DNA of 64,000 bases from Nocardia sp. NBC_00416 (GCF_036032445.1 NZ_CP107932.1:1056501-1120500); one strand, 5' to 3'; positions 34,032-43,908 are shown, counted from the stretch's first letter. A program made the numbers and translations. Notes: a model not told the origin generated them from the letters alone.

Positions 34032-37000
34032 GTGACAACAGAACAGACGCAGCGGCCGTTCCCCACACGCCAGGAGCGCCGAATAGCGGAGTTGTTCGAA
34101 CGCGACCGTCAATTCCGGGATGCCGCACCATTGGACGAGGTCACCGCGGTGCTCGAACGGCAGGGTATGCCACTGGCCGAGGTGGTGGCCGCCGTCATGG
34201 ACGGCTACGCCGACCGTCCGGCGCTCGCGCGGCGCGCACATGAACTGGTCACCGATGAGCGGACGGGCCGGACCGCACTGCATCCGCTCGAACACTTCGA
34301 CACGGTGAGTTACCGCCAGTTGTGGGATCGGGCGGCTGCCGTCGCGACCGGTTGGGCGTGCGCCGACGACCCGCTGCGCCCCGGCGATTTTCTCGGTCTG
34401 CTCGGGTTCACCAGCATCGAATACGCGACACTCGTGCTTTCGTGTGTGTACTCGGGGGTGGTCGCCGTACCGCTCCAGTGCGGTGCGCCGGCCGCGCAGC
34501 TACAGCCGGTGGTGGCCGAGACGGAGATGAGGGTGCTGGCCACCAGTACCGAGTACCTCGCGATCGCCGCCGGCGTCGCGGCGATCTCGCCGACCCTGCG
34601 CCGGATCGTCGTATTCGATCACCACCCGGATCACGACGCCGATCGCGCAGCCCTCGCCCGGGCGCGCGCCCAGCTGTCGGACGTGCCGCATCCGGTCACG
34701 GTGGAGACGCTCGCCGAGGCGTCCGCGCGATCCGCCGCGCGCACCCCGATGCCGTATTACACGGGATCCGATGACGCGCTGACGATGTTGATCTACACCT
34801 CCGGGAGTACGGGTACGCCCAAGGGCGCGATGTACCCGCAGCGGCTGGTCGCGGCACTGTGGCGGGGATTCCAGTCCAGTGTGAACCGGATTCCGGTGAT
34901 CGGGTTCAACTATCTTCCGATGAGCCATCTGGCCGGGCACGTGTCGCTCATCGGCACCCTCGCTCGCGGCGGCACCGGCTACTTCGCCACCGCGAGCGAT
35001 CTGTCGACCCTCTTCGATGATCTGGCATCCGCTCGGCCCACCGAACTGAATCTGGTTCCGCGTATCTGCGACATGCTCTATCAGCTCTACCAGAGCGAGG
35101 TGGGTGGATCGGTCGGCGGGACGGCGGAATCCGAGGCGGCCGACCGGGTGCGGACGCGCCTGCGCGAGGAAGTGCTGGGCGGGCGGGTCGTGCGCGCGGT
35201 ATGCGGGACAGCGCCGCTGGCCGCCGAGACCGCCTCCTTCATGGAAGCGTGTCTCGACCTCGAGTTGCACGACGGTTACGCCTCCACGGAAGCCGGTGGC
35301 ATCATGATCGACACCCGGCTGCTGCCCCCGGTTGTCGACTACAAACTCGTCGATATGCCCGAGCTGGGGTATTTCGGCACCGATCTACCGCATCCACGCG
35401 GCGAATTGTTGCTGCTGACCGCGAATATCATCCCGGGCTATTACCAACGTCCGGAACTGAACGCGACCATGTTCGACGCGGACGGATTCTTCCGGACCGG
35501 CGATATCGTGGCCGAGCTCGGACCCCGGCAGATCGCCTATCTCGACCGCCGATCGAACGTGCGCAAGCTGGCCAACGGCGAATTCGTGGCGGTGGCACAC
35601 TTGGAGTCCGTCTTCACGGGGTGCCGGTCGATCCATCAGATCTTCCTGCACGGCGATTCGGCACGGTCCTATCTCGTGGCCGCGATCGTGCCGACCGCGC
35701 ACGCCCTGCGCGAGGCGGCGGATGAACCGGCGCTGCGCGCGCGGCTGGCCGGTGAACTCCGCGCCGCCGCCGAGCAGGCCGACCTGCAGAACTACGAGGT
35801 GCCCGGGGACTTCCTAGTCGAACCGGAGCCGTTCAGTCCGGCCAACGGGCTGCTGTCCGACTCGCGGAAAGTATTGCGGCCCAACCTCGAACGGCGCTAC
35901 GCGCACCGGTTCGCGCAACTCTACGCGGATGCGTCGGCGCGGCGGTCCGAGCGACTGCGGGAACTGCACGAATCGGCGGGGCCGACCCTGGACACCCTGG
36001 TGCGGGCCGTGCAATTGCAGTTCGCCCGCGCGGACCTGGCGGTGACAGCCGAGTCCGGTTTCGGCGAACTGGGCGGTGATTCCCTGACGGCTGTGCTGTT
36101 CGCCGAACTCCTGCACGAGATCTTCGACGTGACGGTACCGGTGCACGTCATCGTGTCACCCGATACCGATCTGCGCGCGCTGGCCGGATACCTCGACGCC
36201 CGGCGCGGCGAACACTCGTCGCGGCCCGGCTGCGCCGATGTGCACGGTGCGAACGCCGCCGAGGTCCGAGCAGCCGATATCACTGTTGCGCGGGTGCTGG
36301 GGGACGACGTGAGCACGTTCGCGGCCGATCCCGGCACTGTCGCCGAGCGCGTACAGACCGTGGTGCTCACCGGAGCGACCGGCTACCTCGGCCGCTTCGT
36401 CCTGTTGGAACTGCTCGCTCAGCTGCCCGAAGACGGCACAGTGATATGCCTCGTCCGTGGTGGCGACGACGCGACCGCGGCGCAGCGACTGGACGAAGTA
36501 TTCGGCGGCGCAACCGAACTCACGGCGCGGTACCGGGAACTCGCGGCGGGCCGGCTGGAGGTGGTGGCCGCTGATATCACCGCGCCGCGCCTGGGACTGA
36601 CGGAGCGTCGTTGGCGGCGGCTCGCGGCCGAGGCCGACGCTGTCGTGCACGTCGGCGCTCTGGTCAACCACGTCCTTCCCTATGGCGAACTGTTCGAACC
36701 GAATGTGGCGGGCACCGCCGAACTGATCGGGCTCGCGGTGTCGCAGCGGTTGAAACGGTTCACCTACGTCTCCACCGTGGCCGCCGCCGATCCGGCCTCG
36801 CTCGCCGACGAGCAGGCCGATGTGCGGTCGAGCGGCCCGATACGGCCGCTGCACGCCGGATATGCCAGTGGATACGCGACGAGCAAATGGGCGGGGGAGG
36901 TGCTGCTGCGCGATGCGCACGCCACCTGCGGGCTGCCGGTGACCGTGCTGCGCCCGAGCATGATCCTCGCGCACAGCGCTTTTCCCGGTCAGCTCAATGC

Positions 37001-37547
37001 CTCGGATATGTTCACACGTCTGGTGATCAGCCTGGCGGTGACCGGCCTGGCGCCGCGTTCCTTCTACCGCGCCGGAGCCGAGGGCGCGGCGGCCCACTAC
37101 GACGGACTGCCGGTCGATTTCGTCGCGGCGGCGGTCGCCGGACTCGGCAACCGGGCCGCCGGTTACACCACTTACCACGTCGTGAACCCGCACGACGACG
37201 GGATCTCACTCGACACCGTCGTCGACTGGCTCACCGAAGCGGGTTACCCGATGCGCCGAATCGACGACTACGACGACTGGCTGAACCGCTTCGGCATCGC
37301 ATTGCACGCCCTCCCCGAACGGCAACGGCAGCGTTCGGCGTTCCCGGTACTCGATGCCTACCGGACACCGGCGCTGCTGGTCCCCGGCTCCCCGGCGGCG
37401 ACCATCGACACCGCGGCGGCCGTCCGCACCGCCGGGCTCGGTCGATCCGGCACGATTCCGCAGATCTCCCGCGCGCTGTTGGAAAAGTACCTCACCGATA
37501 TGCGTGAAATGGGTCTGGTTACCGTGGATCCCGCTTCATCGGACTGA
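34032..37547 (+). CDS. car: Carboxylic acid reductase
   Basis: A 1,171-residue three-domain enzyme that reduces carboxylic acids to aldehydes with ATP and NADPH. The adenylation domain has YTSGSTGTPKGAMYPQ (about residue 254) and the hinge-region TGDIVAEL. The carrier domain has the phosphopantetheine Ser684 in ELGGDSLTA. The thioester-reductase domain has the Rossmann motif GATGYLG (781-787) and the YxxxK pair YATSK (948-952). Length and spacing match Nocardia iowensis CAR. GTG 34032 with AGAGG upstream is the start. It needs a phosphopantetheinyl transferase, which is not adjacent. The native substrate is unknown. Confidence 0.96.
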   Translation: MTTEQTQRPFPTRQERRIAELFERDRQFRDAAPLDEVTAVLERQGMPLAEVVAAVMDGYADRPALARRAHELVTDERTGRTALHPLEHFDTVSYRQLWDRAAAVATGWACADDPLRPGDFLGLLGFTSIEYATLVLSCVYSGVVAVPLQCGAPAAQLQPVVAETEMRVLATSTEYLAIAAGVAAISPTLRRIVVFDHHPDHDADRAALARARAQLSDVPHPVTVETLAEASARSAARTPMPYYTGSDDALTMLIYTSGSTGTPKGAMYPQRLVAALWRGFQSSVNRIPVIGFNYLPMSHLAGHVSLIGTLARGGTGYFATASDLSTLFDDLASARPTELNLVPRICDMLYQLYQSEVGGSVGGTAESEAADRVRTRLREEVLGGRVVRAVCGTAPLAAETASFMEACLDLELHDGYASTEAGGIMIDTRLLPPVVDYKLVDMPELGYFGTDLPHPRGELLLLTANIIPGYYQRPELNATMFDADGFFRTGDIVAELGPRQIAYLDRRSNVRKLANGEFVAVAHLESVFTGCRSIHQIFLHGDSARSYLVAAIVPTAHALREAADEPALRARLAGELRAAAEQADLQNYEVPGDFLVEPEPFSPANGLLSDSRKVLRPNLERRYAHRFAQLYADASARRSERLRELHESAGPTLDTLVRAVQLQFARADLAVTAESGFGELGGDSLTAVLFAELLHEIFDVTVPVHVIVSPDTDLRALAGYLDARRGEHSSRPGCADVHGANAAEVRAADITVARVLGDDVSTFAADPGTVAERVQTVVLTGATGYLGRFVLLELLAQLPEDGTVICLVRGGDDATAAQRLDEVFGGATELTARYRELAAGRLEVVAADITAPRLGLTERRWRRLAAEADAVVHVGALVNHVLPYGELFEPNVAGTAELIGLAVSQRLKRFTYVSTVAAADPASLADEQADVRSSGPIRPLHAGYASGYATSKWAGEVLLRDAHATCGLPVTVLRPSMILAHSAFPGQLNASDMFTRLVISLAVTGLAPRSFYRAGAEGAAAHYDGLPVDFVAAAVAGLGNRAAGYTTYHVVNPHDDGISLDTVVDWLTEAGYPMRRIDDYDDWLNRFGIALHALPERQRQRSAFPVLDAYRTPALLVPGSPAATIDTAAAVRTAGLGRSGTIPQISRALLEKYLTDMREMGLVTVDPASSD

Positions 37548-37660
37548 GACGGCTCGAGTCCATTCCGCCTCGCCGTTGACGTCCGGGGTGGCACGGGGAG
37601 GTGACGCGGCGCCTCCGGAGCGAGTGGACGAGCCGAGGCGGCCGACAGCGCCGAGATCGG

Positions 37661-38785
37661 TCACGAGGAACCGTCGGCCGACCGGAGCAACCGCGTGTGC
37701 AGCGCCAGATACAGCCGCGCCGCGTCGGCGGGCACCGCGAAGGCCGCGCCCGTGAGCCGCTCTATTCGTTTGAGGCGGTGCAGGACGGTGTTGCGATGCA
37801 GGTGCAGGCGTCTCCCCACCGCCGACGTGGATCCGGCCAGTTCGTACCAGGCCAGGGCGGTGTGCACGAGAAGGTCGGCCTCGTCGGGCGGGAGCCGGTC
37901 GAAAGCGGCGAGTACATCGGCGAAGACGTCGGCGGCGAGTGCGGGGTCGGCCGCGATGAGCGCACGCTCGGGCGCGCAAGCGTAGGTATGGATTCCGGTA
38001 TCCGCCGGGCTCAGGCACCGGAACGCGAGGCGTGCCTGGTCCAGCGCGGCGGGTGCGAACCGCAGGTCGGTGAACGGCCGGCTCGCGCCGGCCCGCGCAC
38101 TCACCGCGCCCAGCGCGCGGTCGAGCGCGGCCGGGGATACCGCGACGGCGAGGGTGACCCGGTCCTCGCCGAGGAGGGTGTGCGCGGTGGTTACCCCGGT
38201 CGCGACGAGATGGATATCGCCGACCAGGACGACCGACGTGGCTCGGGTGCGCGAGCGCAGCATCCTGGCGCCCAGCTCGGCGCGCTGCGCGGGCGGAAGG
38301 CCCGGGTCGAGCAGCGCCCGCAGCAACCCCTGATCGGGTTGTGCGGTCCCGGTGGCGACGACGCGCCGGTAGGCTTCGGCGGCCGCGACGGAGTAGTCGT
38401 CGACGGTGGCCCATACCAGCGTGGACAGCCGGGGCAGCGCGGCTCGATCGTCCGGGCCGGCGCGTTCGACGATCACCTCCCAGAACGCCAGCCCCGCGAC
38501 GCGGAATGCGTGCAGCAGGCTTTCCAATGGGATCCCGCGCTCGGCCTTGAGGCGTCCGGCCCGGCGCGCGGGTTCGAGCGAGTACGGCGACTCGGCGAGG
38601 GCGTCCAGCCATGCCGCGCAACTGTCGGCCACCAGGGTGAGCAATTCGTGGTGACCGAGCGCGGCGTCGTCGTAGTCCTGATCGTCGTTGCCGATCCGGG
38701 CGGTCACCAGCTCGGAGATCGCGTCCGAATCGGCCCGGAGCTCGCGTAAGAGGCGCGACGGCTCGGAGTGCGTGTCCTGGCTCAC
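37661..38785 (-). CDS. PucR/CdaR-type transcriptional regulator
   Basis: A 374-residue regulator. The N-terminal half is helical (LLRELRADSDAISELVTARI and PLESLLHAFRVAGLAFWEVI), as in RsbRD/sensory-type domains of actinobacterial PucR-like proteins. A GGDEF-like central domain (CdaR type) follows, and the C-terminal HTH_30 is VGRRLHLHRNTVLHRLKRIE. GTG 38785 is taken as start though its ribosome site is weak; ATG 38845 is an alternative. It is convergent with the CAR gene, 113 bases apart. Such regulators control catabolic genes; a link to CAR is possible but unproven. Confidence 0.85.
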   Translation of the reverse strand: MSQDTHSEPSRLLRELRADSDAISELVTARIGNDDQDYDDAALGHHELLTLVADSCAAWLDALAESPYSLEPARRAGRLKAERGIPLESLLHAFRVAGLAFWEVIVERAGPDDRAALPRLSTLVWATVDDYSVAAAEAYRRVVATGTAQPDQGLLRALLDPGLPPAQRAELGARMLRSRTRATSVVLVGDIHLVATGVTTAHTLLGEDRVTLAVAVSPAALDRALGAVSARAGASRPFTDLRFAPAALDQARLAFRCLSPADTGIHTYACAPERALIAADPALAADVFADVLAAFDRLPPDEADLLVHTALAWYELAGSTSAVGRRLHLHRNTVLHRLKRIERLTGAAFAVPADAARLYLALHTRLLRSADGSS

Positions 38786-39023
38786 TGCCGCCAACCTAGC
38801 GGGCGGTGTGCGCGTGCACAACGGGCGGTGCCGAAGTCGGGACATGGGCCCATCGCCACGAGGCACCGTCTCGCTCGATACTGGGATTCCCTCAGCGATC
38901 CGGACGCCGCCCGCCGGTTCCGCGGACCGATCCAGTCGGCTGCGGCAACCCGGCGAGATCGTCCACGCGGTCTGTGCGATAACCCGGATCGTCCCTTGCC
39001 GCGCACACCTCGGAGCTGCCGCC

Positions 39024-39401
39024 ATGACCACTGCCATCAGCGAACTGTTCGAGCGCTACCACGCGTGCTGGGCCGATCGCGACCCGGACCGGATCATCGA
39101 ATTCCACACCGCCGACTCGGTGTTCCATCTGCACTCCGGCCAAGGCCCGGTGCGCGGCCGGGCCGCGATCCGGGAGGCCGCGGCGGGGACCTTCGCCCTG
39201 GTTCCGGATCTGAGCTTCCACCTGATCTCCCTGCGCGTCGGGGCGGATTTCTGGGTGGTGCAGTGGCAGTTGACCGGGACTTCGTCCACCGGCAAGCACG
39301 TATGCGTCGACCTCGCGGATTACGTCCTGGTCCAGGACGGCGCGGTCCAGGAGAAGCATTCCTACGTCGACGGGGTCGCCATGCAGGCCGCGCTGGCTTG
39401 A
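39024..39401 (+). CDS. SnoaL/NTF2-like protein
   Basis: A 125-residue single-domain protein of the SnoaL/ketosteroid-isomerase fold: SELFERYHACWADRDPDRII, then FHTADSVFHLHSGQGPVRGR, and a beta sheet VGADFWVVQWQLTGTSSTG ending in a Tyr-rich strand. ATG 39024 has GGAG upstream. Members can be small enzymes (isomerases, cyclases, hydrolases) or binding proteins, so the activity cannot be assigned. It is divergent from the PucR-type gene and followed by a 13-bp terminator hairpin, so it is monocistronic. Confidence 0.82.
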   Translation: MTTAISELFERYHACWADRDPDRIIEFHTADSVFHLHSGQGPVRGRAAIREAAAGTFALVPDLSFHLISLRVGADFWVVQWQLTGTSSTGKHVCVDLADYVLVQDGAVQEKHSYVDGVAMQAALA

Positions 39402-39414
39402 ATCGCCATCGGCC

Positions 39415-39447
39415 GGGTGGAGCGCGCCCTCATCGCGCGCTCCACCC
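39415..39447 (+). terminator. 13-bp terminator hairpin after the SnoaL-like gene
   Basis: GGGTGGAGCGCGC (39415-39427) pairs perfectly with GCGCGCTCCACCC (39435-39447) around a 7-base loop. It starts 14 bases after the stop at 39401. Confidence 0.8.
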
Positions 39448-40204
39448 TGCTTCATGGCCGATCGCCACCGCGACCTGGTTCGGGTGCTGGCCGACTCGGT
39501 ATCGGTGACGCTCGGCTACTGGCTGGTGGCCCGTGCCGAGACCCTTCGCCGTCCGGAAGTCGCCGCAGTGGTCGCCGGGATCTGATCCGTGATCGACGAC
39601 TGGCGCGCCGCCCTTCTCGGCCGCCGGTGAGCGGCGGGGGTGGATGGCGGGACGGCCACGGGACGGCCGCACGGCAGGTGGCCGTGTACCGGAGATTCTC
39701 GAATTATTATTCCGAGAACGGTCCCTCTTCATCGAGTGGTAATGCTCGGTAAAACCCGATTTGGGCCACTGGTAAGAAATTCACTGTCCCTCTCGTGGCG
39801 TTACTGTATGGTGTCCGGAAACGTGTAACGCCACCTTGGGGGCGCGGTGATGCGCGTTCCCATTATTGGGAAACTTGTTCATTTCAGACTGTGTATATAC
39901 TGCCGATCGCAGTGTGCTGCACTGCAGCGGTGATGTTCGACATCGAGATGGGGCGAACACACCGACGCGTGAATCGAGGACCGATTTGACCGCCGCATCC
40001 TCAGTGGCAGCTTCCATGTCACCTGTGGTCATCAATGTGGTAATACGCTGGCGCGCGACGTGTCTCGCTGACTGACTTTGCGTCCGCAATCCGCCTGAAC
40101 ACCATCCTCCGGCGCCGCCGCCGTATATGTCCGAATTGTTAATGTATGTCCGGATCATGTGCGGCGATTGCGTCGATTTGTGCGTCCTTATACACGGAGA
40201 AATG
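39448..40204. other. Long AT-richer leader upstream of the ATP-grasp gene
   Basis: 757 bases with no gene I can support. From about 39690 the GC content drops visibly compared with the flanks. It contains several small inverted repeats such as CCCA-TTAT-TGGG (around 39859-39870) and CTGCACTGCAG (around 39917-39928). Short open frames exist on both strands but none has a ribosome site and codon bias together. The lowered GC suggests recent acquisition together with the downstream genes. Confidence 0.55.
39875..39901 (+). promoter_or_regulatory. Candidate promoter for the ATP-grasp/MFS unit
   Basis: TTGTTC (39875-39880) and TATACT (39896-39901) resemble -35 and -10 boxes with a short 15-base spacer. 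TATACT is a good -10. If used, the transcript has a ~300-base untranslated leader before 40205. This is a guess from consensus only. Confidence 0.3.
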
Positions 40205-42658
40205 ATGAAACCGCATGTGTTGATCCTGCATCGTTGGCGCGATTTTTTCGCCGTATACGATACCTACCTGGACCACTCGAAGTGCTCCGTTACCTATATA
40301 TGCTCGCCGGACGGACGGAACTCTGTCCCGCCGGCCGCGGCCGCGGTACGTGTCGTCGACCTCAACGAGACCGCCGCGCTGGCCGCCGCCGCGAACGAAC
40401 TCGTGGAGAAATTCGGGGTACCGGAACGTGTCGTCGCGTTATCCGAGATGGATCTCGACCGTGCCGCAGACCTCCGTGTCCGATTTCGTATTCCCGGCGA
40501 CCGGCCGGAGCGGACGGCCGTATTCCGGGACAAACTGACGATGTACCGTGCCGTTGCCGCATACGGTATCGCGCTTCCCGGATTCGCCGAGGCCGTAGCG
40601 GAGTCCGATATCGCGGAATTCGCCGCGAGCCACGGCTGGCCTGTTGTCACGAAACCCCGTGTCGGTCAATGTAGTTACGGATTCCGCCGGATCGACGGTC
40701 CCGGCGAGCTCGCCGCGCGTCAGGAGGCCTGGGAACCGGCGCTCGTCCAGGAATTCTGCGCCGACCCGGTGATACATATCGACGGTGTCTGGTCGGGTGC
40801 CGGGCTGGGGCCGTGGCGGGCATCCCGTTATATCAATTCCTGCGCGGGGTTCGCGGATCTCGGAGTCCTCGGCTCGGTCGAGATCGACGATGTCGAATTG
40901 AACCGGCATATAGAAGAATTCACTGCCGAGGTGTGTCGCGCGCTCAGCCCCGGCATGCCGCTGGTCCTTCATCTCGAGGCGTTCCTCGGACAAGACGACG
41001 CCGGCGAACCGCGGATCCGTTTTCTGGAGATCGGCGCGCGGACCGGCGGTGCGGAGATTCCCTTCCTGTGGCGTGAGGTCCACGGGTACGACCTGATGGA
41101 GGCGCAGACCAGGATCCAGCTCGGCGAGCAGCCCTCGGTAGAACGGCTTTCCGACGATCGCGTCGGGGGCTGGCTGCTCATCGCGCCCACCGCCGCGCCG
41201 CCCTATCGGGTCACCGCGGCAGGTCTGGCCCAGGCTGCGGACGGACCCTATGCCGCCGTCCTGCCCGAGCCGGGTTCTGTTGTCGCCAACGACTACGGGT
41301 ACGAGCTCGGTAAATCGCGGTTCCGCTTCGCGGGCGCCGGCTCCGACGAGGTCGAGCGGGCAGTCCTGAACACGGTCGCCGGATTCCGATCAACCTGTGT
41401 ACCTCTCGAAACCACCGCGGTTCGCCCGCACATCCTGGTACTGCATCGTGTCCGCGGACTGTCCATCCCCTATGCGGAGGTCATCGATCACGATTCGTAC
41501 GCGGTGACCTACGTGTGCCCCGCGGCGGCGCTGACCGCGGTGCCGTCCGCCGCCGCCGAGGTGATCGTGGTCGACGATATGTCCGACGCGTCGGTGGCGG
41601 CAACGCAACTGTGCGGTCGATTCGGGCCCCCGCACCGGATTGTCGCGTTGAGCGAGTTCGACCTGCTCACCGCGGCGCAGTTGCGTGCGGAATGGGATGT
41701 GCCCGGTGACCGACCAGACCATATCCGGCTCTTTCGCGACAAGTTGCCGATGGGCGAGGCGATACAGGCGGCCGGTCTGGCGATCCCGGGCTTCGCGGCC
41801 GCACACGCCGAGGCGGATGTACAGCGGTTCGCCGAGGAGCACGGCTATCCGGTGATCGTCAAGCCGTGCCTGGGGGCCGGCAGCCGGGGCGTGATGAAGC
41901 TGGACGGTCCGGCGGACCTGGCATCGCTACCCGCCCTGGATACCGAACCCTGGCTGGTTCAGCAGTTCTGCCCGGGCGAGATCGCCTTCGTGGACGGGGT
42001 GTGGACCGGCGAACAGCTGGGACCGTGGCGCGCGTCGTCGTATCTGGACACCTGCCTGAGCTTCGCCGCGGGCGGTCGGACGCTGGGCACGGTGGAAATC
42101 GACGATCCGGCCTGCACGGCCGCGCTCGAGTCGTTCGCCGATGCGGTGTTCCGGGCGCTGAGCCCGGGCTCGGCGACGGTGTTCCATCTGGAGGTGTTCC
42201 TGCTGACCGATGCCGACGGCGCGGTCCGGATCGAATTCCTGGAGGTCGCCGCCCGGTTCGCCGGAGGTGAAACGGTTGATCTGTGGCGCGAGGTGCACGA
42301 CTACGACCTGGTCGCCGCGGCGATGCAGACCCAGCTCGGGCAGCCGCCGCGTGCACACGACCTCGCGGGCACGGCCGTGGCCGGGGAACTCCTGGTGCGC
42401 CCGCCGATCGATCCACCGTGCACAGTGGAAGCGGCGCGCCTGTATGTTCCGGACGACGCACTGCGGCCGTATGCCGAAAATATCCCCGAGCCCGGGACGA
42501 CCATCACCGAGAGCTTCGGCTATCAGGGAATCGGCGCGAGCTTCCGGTTCCGCGGCCCGTCGACAACCGACGTTCGTGCCGCGATCGAGCGGACGGCTGC
42601 CGGTCTGCACATGCACTGCGTGCCCGCGCATTCCGAGTCGGCGGCGGTGCGTGTCTGA
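40205..42658 (+). CDS. Tandem-duplicated ATP-grasp ligase
   Basis: An 817-residue protein made of two homologous ATP-grasp modules, residues 1-405 and 406-817. Each begins alike (KPHVLILHR and RPHILVLHR) and continues with VVALSEMDLDRAADLR / IVALSEFDLLTAAQLR, then the ATP-binding lysine strand (WPVVTKPRVGQCSYGF / YPVIVKPCLGAGSRGV). The metal-binding strands follow (IRFLEIGARTGG / IEFLEVAARFAGG). This is the carnosine-synthase/L-amino-acid-ligase type, which joins a carboxylate to an amine through an acyl phosphate. Two complete modules suggest two successive ligations or one inactive, structural half. ATG 40205 has GGAGA at the right distance. It is followed two bases later by an exporter gene. 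Confidence 0.88.
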   Translation: MKPHVLILHRWRDFFAVYDTYLDHSKCSVTYICSPDGRNSVPPAAAAVRVVDLNETAALAAAANELVEKFGVPERVVALSEMDLDRAADLRVRFRIPGDRPERTAVFRDKLTMYRAVAAYGIALPGFAEAVAESDIAEFAASHGWPVVTKPRVGQCSYGFRRIDGPGELAARQEAWEPALVQEFCADPVIHIDGVWSGAGLGPWRASRYINSCAGFADLGVLGSVEIDDVELNRHIEEFTAEVCRALSPGMPLVLHLEAFLGQDDAGEPRIRFLEIGARTGGAEIPFLWREVHGYDLMEAQTRIQLGEQPSVERLSDDRVGGWLLIAPTAAPPYRVTAAGLAQAADGPYAAVLPEPGSVVANDYGYELGKSRFRFAGAGSDEVERAVLNTVAGFRSTCVPLETTAVRPHILVLHRVRGLSIPYAEVIDHDSYAVTYVCPAAALTAVPSAAAEVIVVDDMSDASVAATQLCGRFGPPHRIVALSEFDLLTAAQLRAEWDVPGDRPDHIRLFRDKLPMGEAIQAAGLAIPGFAAAHAEADVQRFAEEHGYPVIVKPCLGAGSRGVMKLDGPADLASLPALDTEPWLVQQFCPGEIAFVDGVWTGEQLGPWRASSYLDTCLSFAAGGRTLGTVEIDDPACTAALESFADAVFRALSPGSATVFHLEVFLLTDADGAVRIEFLEVAARFAGGETVDLWREVHDYDLVAAAMQTQLGQPPRAHDLAGTAVAGELLVRPPIDPPCTVEAARLYVPDDALRPYAENIPEPGTTITESFGYQGIGASFRFRGPSTTDVRAAIERTAAGLHMHCVPAHSESAAVRV

Positions 42659-42660
42659 CC

Positions 42661-43908
42661 ATGGCGACCTCGGCAGAACCCGTTCTCCGTCCCGAAGGCC
42701 GGCTCCGGGACGCCCGCCGTACCCTGATGATCGTCGTATCGGGCGCCGGACTGGCGGCGGGTGTTTACCTGACTTCCGGCATCCTGTATTTCACGAGAAT
42801 CGCCCATATCTCCTCCGGTCGAATAGGTTTCGGGCTGAGCATTGCCGGTGGATTGTGCGTGGCCGTCGTCATCGCCGCCGGTCGAGTGTCGGACCGCTTC
42901 GGTCCCGGCCGGACACTGCGTTGGTCCCTGGTCTTCGCCGCGCTCGCCACAGCGGCCCTGCCCTGGGTACGCGACGGTACGACATTTCTCGTCATCGTTC
43001 CGGTCACCTCGGCGGCGCACGCCGGCGCCCAACTGGCCGTGGCGACAATGGTGAGCCGCCTGGGCGGTGAGAATGCCAACGAACTACGCGGCTACCTGCG
43101 GTCCGTGCTCAATATCGGACTGGCCGTGGGTGCGGGGCTGTCCGGGCTGGTGGCGCAGTCCGATTCACCGAGTGTCTATCGGGCGATCTTCTTCGGAACC
43201 GCGGTAATGCTCGTAGCGGTGGCGGCCCTGGTGGGCGGCCTTCCCGACCTTCCGCCGGACGCCCCGGGCCACGGCGGCGCCTCCCGAGCGGTATGGCGAG
43301 ACCGGCCGTACCTCGCACTGGCCGCGGCGGACGGAGTGCTGTCACTCCAGCACAGCGTCCAAGCGGTGGCCATTCCGCTGTGGATCGTATCCGCCACGGT
43401 CGCGCCCCGGTGGTCGATCGCGGCGGCCGATATCGTCAACACGGTCATCGTGGTGTTGTTCCAGGTCCGCGTGTGTCGGAGGGTCGCGACCCCGACGGCC
43501 GGCGCGCGTGCCTACGTGTACTCGGGGTGGGCTGTGCTCGGTGCCTGCCTGCTCGTCTCCATGACCGCCGATCACTCCACGTGGCTGTCGCTGATCCTCA
43601 TCGGCATCGGCGCCGTGGTTCTGGCGGTGGGCGAGTTGTGGCATTCCGCGGCGGGCTTCGAGCTCTCCAACACGCTGGCCCCCGCTGCGGCGATCGGCCG
43701 CTATCTCGGTGTCTACGGTGCGGGTCTGCGTATCGCACAGACCACCGGACCGGCTCTGGTGACCTGGCTGTGTGTGGGGCTGGGCAAGATCGGCTGGCTC
43801 ATTTTGGGCGTCATCATGGTCGGCGCGGGCCTGATGACGCCCTACCTCACCGCCTGGGCAACTCGGACCAGGCCCGCTGTAGGGGATGCGCTCGACGGGC
43901 GGGGGTGA
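42661..43908 (+). CDS. MFS exporter linked to the ATP-grasp ligase
   Basis: A 415-residue 12-helix major facilitator, starting two bases after the ligase stop, so the two are co-transcribed. Helices are clear at GAGLAAGVYLTSGILYF, LSIAGGLCVAVVIAAG and onward; motif A appears as GRVSDRFGPGRTLRWS after helix 2. The pairing of an L-amino-acid ligase with an MFS pump recalls bacD-bacE of bacilysin, where the pump gives self-protection. It most likely exports the ligase product. The gene ends at a bidirectional terminator. Confidence 0.88.
   Translation: MATSAEPVLRPEGRLRDARRTLMIVVSGAGLAAGVYLTSGILYFTRIAHISSGRIGFGLSIAGGLCVAVVIAAGRVSDRFGPGRTLRWSLVFAALATAALPWVRDGTTFLVIVPVTSAAHAGAQLAVATMVSRLGGENANELRGYLRSVLNIGLAVGAGLSGLVAQSDSPSVYRAIFFGTAVMLVAVAALVGGLPDLPPDAPGHGGASRAVWRDRPYLALAAADGVLSLQHSVQAVAIPLWIVSATVAPRWSIAAADIVNTVIVVLFQVRVCRRVATPTAGARAYVYSGWAVLGACLLVSMTADHSTWLSLILIGIGAVVLAVGELWHSAAGFELSNTLAPAAAIGRYLGVYGAGLRIAQTTGPALVTWLCVGLGKIGWLILGVIMVGAGLMTPYLTAWATRTRPAVGDALDGRG

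Noticed and set aside
39417..40158. Several short open frames on both strands in the ATP-grasp leader, considered as precursor peptides
   Set aside because: None combines a ribosome site, actinobacterial third-position GC bias and a peptide pattern; the ligase type also joins free amino acids rather than modifying a ribosomal precursor.
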